In this document: positions 1 through 6,000 of the stretch, piece after piece | Layout: each line of letters starts with the position of its first letter | How positions within the stretch are numbered: the stretch's first letter is position 1 | Assembly (NCBI GenBank): GCA_017400025.1 | Contig: JAFQAF010000354.1 | Coordinates: 1-8,943 of the forward strand | Direction: 5' to 3' | DNA from: Oscillospiraceae bacterium | Lineage (GTDB): Bacteria; Bacillota_A; Clostridia; Oscillospirales; Ruminococcaceae | DNA length: 8,943 nucleotides | Program-made: the position numbers and the translations under genes | Notes under the pieces: model-generated | What the model was told of the DNA's origin: nothing | Database searches by the model: none | What the model saw: only the letters and a program-made list of their open reading frames with translations

Positions 1-3000
1 ACGTGACAGTGTACAACCCGGACAGCACAGACACTGTAATCAGCCTGCCGGTGGGCGCCACACTGGTGTCTGCAGGGGCAAACAATGCAATATACAGCCC
101 TGCAGGCTATCTGGAAGCTGAATCAGTAACCATCACCGGCGGTGCACCGCTGGCTGTCAATTTGGAAAGCTTCGCCGTGCTGGGCCGGCTGACTGTAGAC
201 GGCACACCGGTAACCTTTGACCTGATTTACGGCCTGTATGTTTACGGTCTTTACAAAGACCGCCTGCTTGTTCTGAACGGCGGCGCATATATGGCAACAG
301 AGGGGCTTTATCTTGCTGATGACGGCAGCGACTGGTACGTGCTGGCCAAAGATACATCAGAAGGCCCTGCCTATGCAGACCATATTGAAATATGTGTATC
401 GGCAGACCCTGCCATAGACCTGGTGACAATGCCAGCTGCCGAATATGCCGGCAAAGCCCTGGACAATGCTATGGCAGTGACAATAACTGCCCTGGCCGCC
501 CCGGTAAACTCCGCCGGCAGCATAACTTACCAGTGGTACAGATGTGACGATATGGCCGGCACAAACCCTGTGGCTGTTCCGTCTGCTACAGAAAACAGCT
601 ACACATTCTCCGGCAGCCAGCCTGCAGGCGAATATTATTTCTATTGTGTTGCCGCACTGGGCGGCGTGACACGCAGTTTTCCTGTAAGCCGCGTCACACT
701 GAACAGCACCGGTCTGAAACCATACACAGAAATACTGTATCTGGACAACGGCACAGCATCCATGGACTGTATGGACGAATACGGTTTTTCCTGGAACAGC
801 GTTTCACATACACTTACACTGAAAAATGCCCGGTTCACCAACCGGATACATATCAGCAACAACACAGATATAGTTATCGAACTGGCTGAAAACAGTGTGA
901 ATACCATTACAGCCGCAGGCCGTATGCCTGTAAACGCCGGAAGCGTGGCCAGCATGACCATAACCGGTGCAGGCCGGCTGACCATTGAAAGCACAGCCGA
1001 TGATTCCGGCTATATTGGCAACATTCTTTTCTATTCAGACTTTACTGTATGCGGCGGCGCAGATGTGACAATCAACAGTGCCGGCGGCGAATACGGCGTG
1101 TCTTTCCACGAAAATCTTGCAGTAAAAGACACCGCAAAGCTGACTGTCAACGCACCTGCCGCTGAATACGGGGCACTGTATTTCCCGTCTTCCGGCTACG
1201 GCATAAGCGATTCAACTGTGGCCACCACACCTGCCGGAGGCATAGTGCGCACCGGCAGTTACTACACAGACACAGAGGGCAATTACCCAAAAACTGTGGT
1301 GCTGGAACAGACCACAGAAGAATTCCCGGATTTTGCCATCTATCCTGCATCACAGGTACTGGCAACAAAGGGCACACCGGTTACGCTGACTGCAAAGGCA
1401 GAACTTGTAAACGCCGCAGAGCAGCCGGAGTTTGCCTACAAATGGTACGACCTTGAGGGCAGACTGGTGGCGGAAACCGCCAGCCTTACCATAGCCGCCA
1501 GTGAAATTGCCACCGGTGAATACCGCTGCACAGCCAGCTGGAACGGCAACACCCTGGAAGGCGAGACAATCCGCTATGCGGTGATGGCACCGGGTTACAC
1601 AATGTATTCCGACTATCTGGATTTCACCGCCAGCACACAGTCTGAAGACCGCCTTGCCACACAGGGCTGGGCCTGGGACAACGAAACAAATACACTGACG
1701 CTGAAAAATATGGCCTACACCAGCGAAGGCAGCCGTATTGCCCTGCCGGAAAACAGCACAATCCTGGTGCCGGAGGGCACAAAATCCTCCATTTATCTGG
1801 GGCTGGGCTATACAAGCATGGGCAACCTGACAATTATGGGCGGCGGCCGGCTGGAAGTTATTGTTACAAACACTACATCTGTGCTTACCGCCGGCAATTC
1901 CGGCAGACAGCTGAATATTCTGGATACAGATGTAACGCTGATAAACGGCCGCAGCGGCGCTTCCTTTGCCATTGCTTCAAACTATACAGCAAACATATAC
2001 AACAGCAATCTGGTGATGAAAACCAGAGTCAGCAACCCGAATATGGCCAACAATGCATATCTGTACGGCTGCCGTATGTCAACAGGCACAAATACCGGCA
2101 ATGCTGTGCAGGGTGTAACGGACGCCACCACCGGCTGGACAAAGGCAATTATCGCCCCGACCGGCGAAGATGCTGACTATATGAAAATAGTACAGCGGCC
2201 GGGCATGGGCATAAACAGCAGTGCTGGCCAGGAAATCGCCATGAAAGCCGCAGTGCGGACAAATCTGTCTGACCCGGTTACATACAAATGGTACCTGGGC
2301 GATGAGCTGGTGCATACCGGCGCAGAATTTGATTTTGTCCCGGAAAAGGCCGGCATCTATCTGATTCACTGTGTTGCTACCTGCGGCGCAATGACAGACA
2401 CATCCGCTGTCACTGCAGTGGCAGTGGCCCACAGCGGCAAACAGCCGGTAACCTCATACTTCAATCTGGCCAGCAAAGCCGATACAGACAATCTGGCCAC
2501 AGAGGGCTGGGCCTGGAACAAAGCCACAGCCACCCTTACACTGGACAACGCTGTGTTTACAAACGGCCTTGCCCTGCCGGGCACTGCAAACATTGTGCTG
2601 GCAGAAGGCAGTGAAAACATAATCACAAGAACCGGCAGTATAAACAGTGTGGTTACAGTAAACAACAGCGCCTCCGGCACTCTCACAGTAAAAGGCCGGG
2701 GCAAGCTGCTGGTGGAAGCTGTACATTCCACCGGCAACGTGGCATTCAGCCTTACAAATGTAAACGTGAATGCCCTGGGCGGTGCGGATATTACCGTCCA
2801 TTCCCACAAATACTATCTGACCGCCAGGGTAAACAGTGTAACTGTAAAGGACAGCGGCACAACCCTGCGTGTATACAGCGGCAAATCCCACTCAAACTAC
2901 AGCGCACTGCGGCTGTCTTCTTCGCCGTCCGGCACAGACTTTACAGTTGCTTCCCCTGCAGGCACCGCTGTGAAGAAAAACGGCAGTACATACATTTTCT

Positions 3001-6000
3001 ACAGTGGCACAGCGCCTGTGCAGGACGTGACACTGATAAAATTCTCTGACCCTGTGGTAAAATTCACCGCCTACCCACAGCTGACACAGTCTGTGAAAAA
3101 AGGCGGTGCACTGACCTTTACCGCAAAGGCAGAAACACTGAACATAGAAAACCCACAGGTAAAATACCGGTGGTACAATATCACAGACCCGGCCAATCCT
3201 GTGCAGATAGGCACTTCTCCGACAGTGAAATACACCTTTAAAAACAGCGGTGTATACCTGCTGCAGTGCCGTGCCACAGCAATCTATGTCACAGAGGAAA
3301 TCTGTGCAGTGGGTGATACCATCTCCGTAGGCGTAAACGCTGTGCTGTCCCCTCTTGTGTTCACAGCAGATACGGAAGACAGCTCCGGTATGGGCTGGAA
3401 GTGGGACAAAGAAACAAAAACCCTGACCCTGTCCGGCCTGAGCCTGATGCACAAGGGCACAGATGCCAAAATCAGCCTGCCGGCAGATGCCACAATCCTG
3501 CTGGCAAAAGGCACAGTGAATACCATCAGCGAAGAAAACGCCTCATCTTCCAACGGCGTTATCAAAGCCGCCGGCAATCTGAAAATCACCGGCGAAGGCA
3601 GGCTGGTGATAAACTCCACCGGCAAATGCACAACCATAAAAACGCCGATGAACTGCAAGGTGAGCCTGGAGTACACAAACCTGGAAATCAACTACCGGGA
3701 AGGCTCCACCTATGAAATCCTGGGCTACAACGCGAAGAACAGCATTCTGGGCTCCAATGTGCTGGTTACAAAAACTGCGAACCAGGGCAACCGCGTAGCC
3801 TATGCAGAGGTGGAAAAAGCCACTATGACTGTGGGCAGAAACCTGAGCACCTACAGCTACTACACTGCACTGAACGAAGAAACCGGCAGATATGAACTGC
3901 GCATTGAGGCAGACCCTGTGATTATCACAGAAGAGCCGGCCAGAATCAATGTGGCCGAAGCCGGCAAGGCAATTACCCTGGCTGTGAAAGCCAGAACAAG
4001 CCTGGAGGGCACACTGAAGTATCAGTGGTACGCCACAGACAGCTACACCTCCCCACAGACCAACGCAGTGAAAGCCGGTACAGCTGCCACACTGAAAGTG
4101 ACCGGCAAGGACCGCGGCATAAAATACTATTACTGCGAAGTGACCTGCGGTGAAGAAAAGGCAGTGTCCGGCCTGTTTGCAGTGGTAACACCTGCAAAAG
4201 GCAGCAAAGCTATTACAGACATCAGCGCCATCGGCACATACGGCACAAGCCATGATGCCCTGACCACAGAAGGCTGGAAATGGAACGCTGAAACAGCCAC
4301 TCTCACGCTGAAAAACGCCGACTTTATCCTGCCGTTCAGCGGCGGCCGGGCGCTGGAACTGAACACCGGCACAACCCTGCAGCTGGAAGGCACAAACTAT
4401 ATGGACTTTGTCCCGGGCACTTCCATCTGTATTACAGGGGATTCCGCAGGTGACAGACTGACAGTAAACGGCGGCGGCACGCTGAATGTGCGAAGAATCC
4501 GGCAGGACGGGCTGGACAGCAGCCACACCTTATATATAACCGGCAGCACAGCAGTTACCTGCGCAGAACTGCAGGTACACGGCGCAAATCTCACAGTGGA
4601 CGGCGCCGCACTGAACGGCACTTCCCTGTCCACAGAGGATTCCGGCCTGCTGTACACCTTTAAAAACAATGCAAAAGTAAGCTTTAAAAACCGGATCTCC
4701 GTTATGGGCGATATTGCGGCAGACTCCGGCGCAGAAATCACAACAGCATACATTTCCGCAAAAAATATTGGTGTGAAAGACGGCGCAGGCGTAAATGCAC
4801 AGTACCTTACAGTCATAGGCAATCTGGCAGTTGCTGATGCAACCGTTGCCGCAGATATATACATCAATGTCAAAGGTGATATGACCATAGACCGGGGCGG
4901 TATTGTATCCACTGCCGGCTATGTGAATATGGCATACCCATACGAAGGCAAGCAGGACAGAAAGCTGACAGTAAACGGCACACTGGCTATAGAAAACATA
5001 CGCCATAATGTACCTTTTTCCATCACCAGCACACTGGAAACACCGGTGGTTACAGGCGGCACAGCCCGTTTGATAATACCGGAAGGCGCAGTCCTGCAGA
5101 AAGAAAGCGAAGACTCTCTCTACTATTATTACTATAAAGACGGTAATCTGTCTTCCGGCAAACTGCTGATTGCCGAAGAAGGCTATGCCCCTGCAGAAAT
5201 CACATCTGCCGGCAAAATCGCCGGCACTCCTGTATGGAACAGCCTGCTGACGGTAACAGGCATACAGCCAGCGGATGCAACTGTTTGCTGCACATGGCAG
5301 TGGAGCGAAACAGCCGCCGGCCCGTGGAAAAACATACAGACTTCCCACCGGCTGGAACTGTCCACACGCTATGCAAACAAATATATCAGGGCTGTTATAA
5401 CCGGCTATGCAACACACAGCGGCACAATGGCCACCCCGGCCATAGGCCCGGTAAAAGGCGACCCGCTTACACTCACCGGCCTTTATGGTATCGGTCTTGA
5501 TGAAAGTTTCATTGCCCTTGGTTCAGAGCCTTTCAACGGAAACAGTTTCAGCTACTCCCACAGCTCAAATGCAAGGGATGACGGCACATATACATACATT
5601 GCCCTGCCTGCAAACGAAGATGCCACAGTGACAATCCGCAATCTTACCACCGGATTTGAACAGGTGGGCACAAGGGCTGATGTACCTGTTCAGCCGGGCA
5701 GAAACATCATTGAAATTGAGGTGGCATACAACGGCCAGTCCAATATTTACAGTGTTACACACACTGTAAACACACCGGAATACCGCATCCGCATCAATAC
5801 ACCTGCCCCGGGCTGTACTCTCACAGCCGCATATAATGACGAAAACGGCACACCGCAGGCAGTCACACTGACAGAAGCCTCTGCCGGTACAGAGTTCAGT
5901 GTGGTGCGCGGTACTGAAATCACAGTCACATCTACCACACCTGCAGGCACACGCGCCTGGTGCTACGGCTACGGCACTCTGCCGGGTGATTTCACAAAAG

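Noticed and set aside
644..889. Plus-strand open frame of 81 residues in another frame, and the other short plus-strand frames
   Set aside because: All overlap the continuous frame-3 gene and have Arg/His/Gln-rich translations typical of out-of-frame reading, with no independent coding signal.
3543..4526. Minus-strand open frame of 327 residues
   Set aside because: It is in codon register with the plus-strand repeat gene, has a Cys-rich composition expected from reversed GCA/ACA codons, and overlaps domains with clear homology between repeats on the plus strand.
4528..4541. AT-rich patch ctTATATATAAC that looks like a promoter -10 element
   Set aside because: It lies inside the continuous coding frame (tta tat ata acc), has no matching -35 box or downstream gene, and sits in the middle of a repeat rung.
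4530..5417. Minus-strand open frame of 295 residues
   Set aside because: Same explanation: open only because sense TTA, CTA and TCA are rare, and its stop is the complement of the TTA at 4530. The translation has no recognisable domain.
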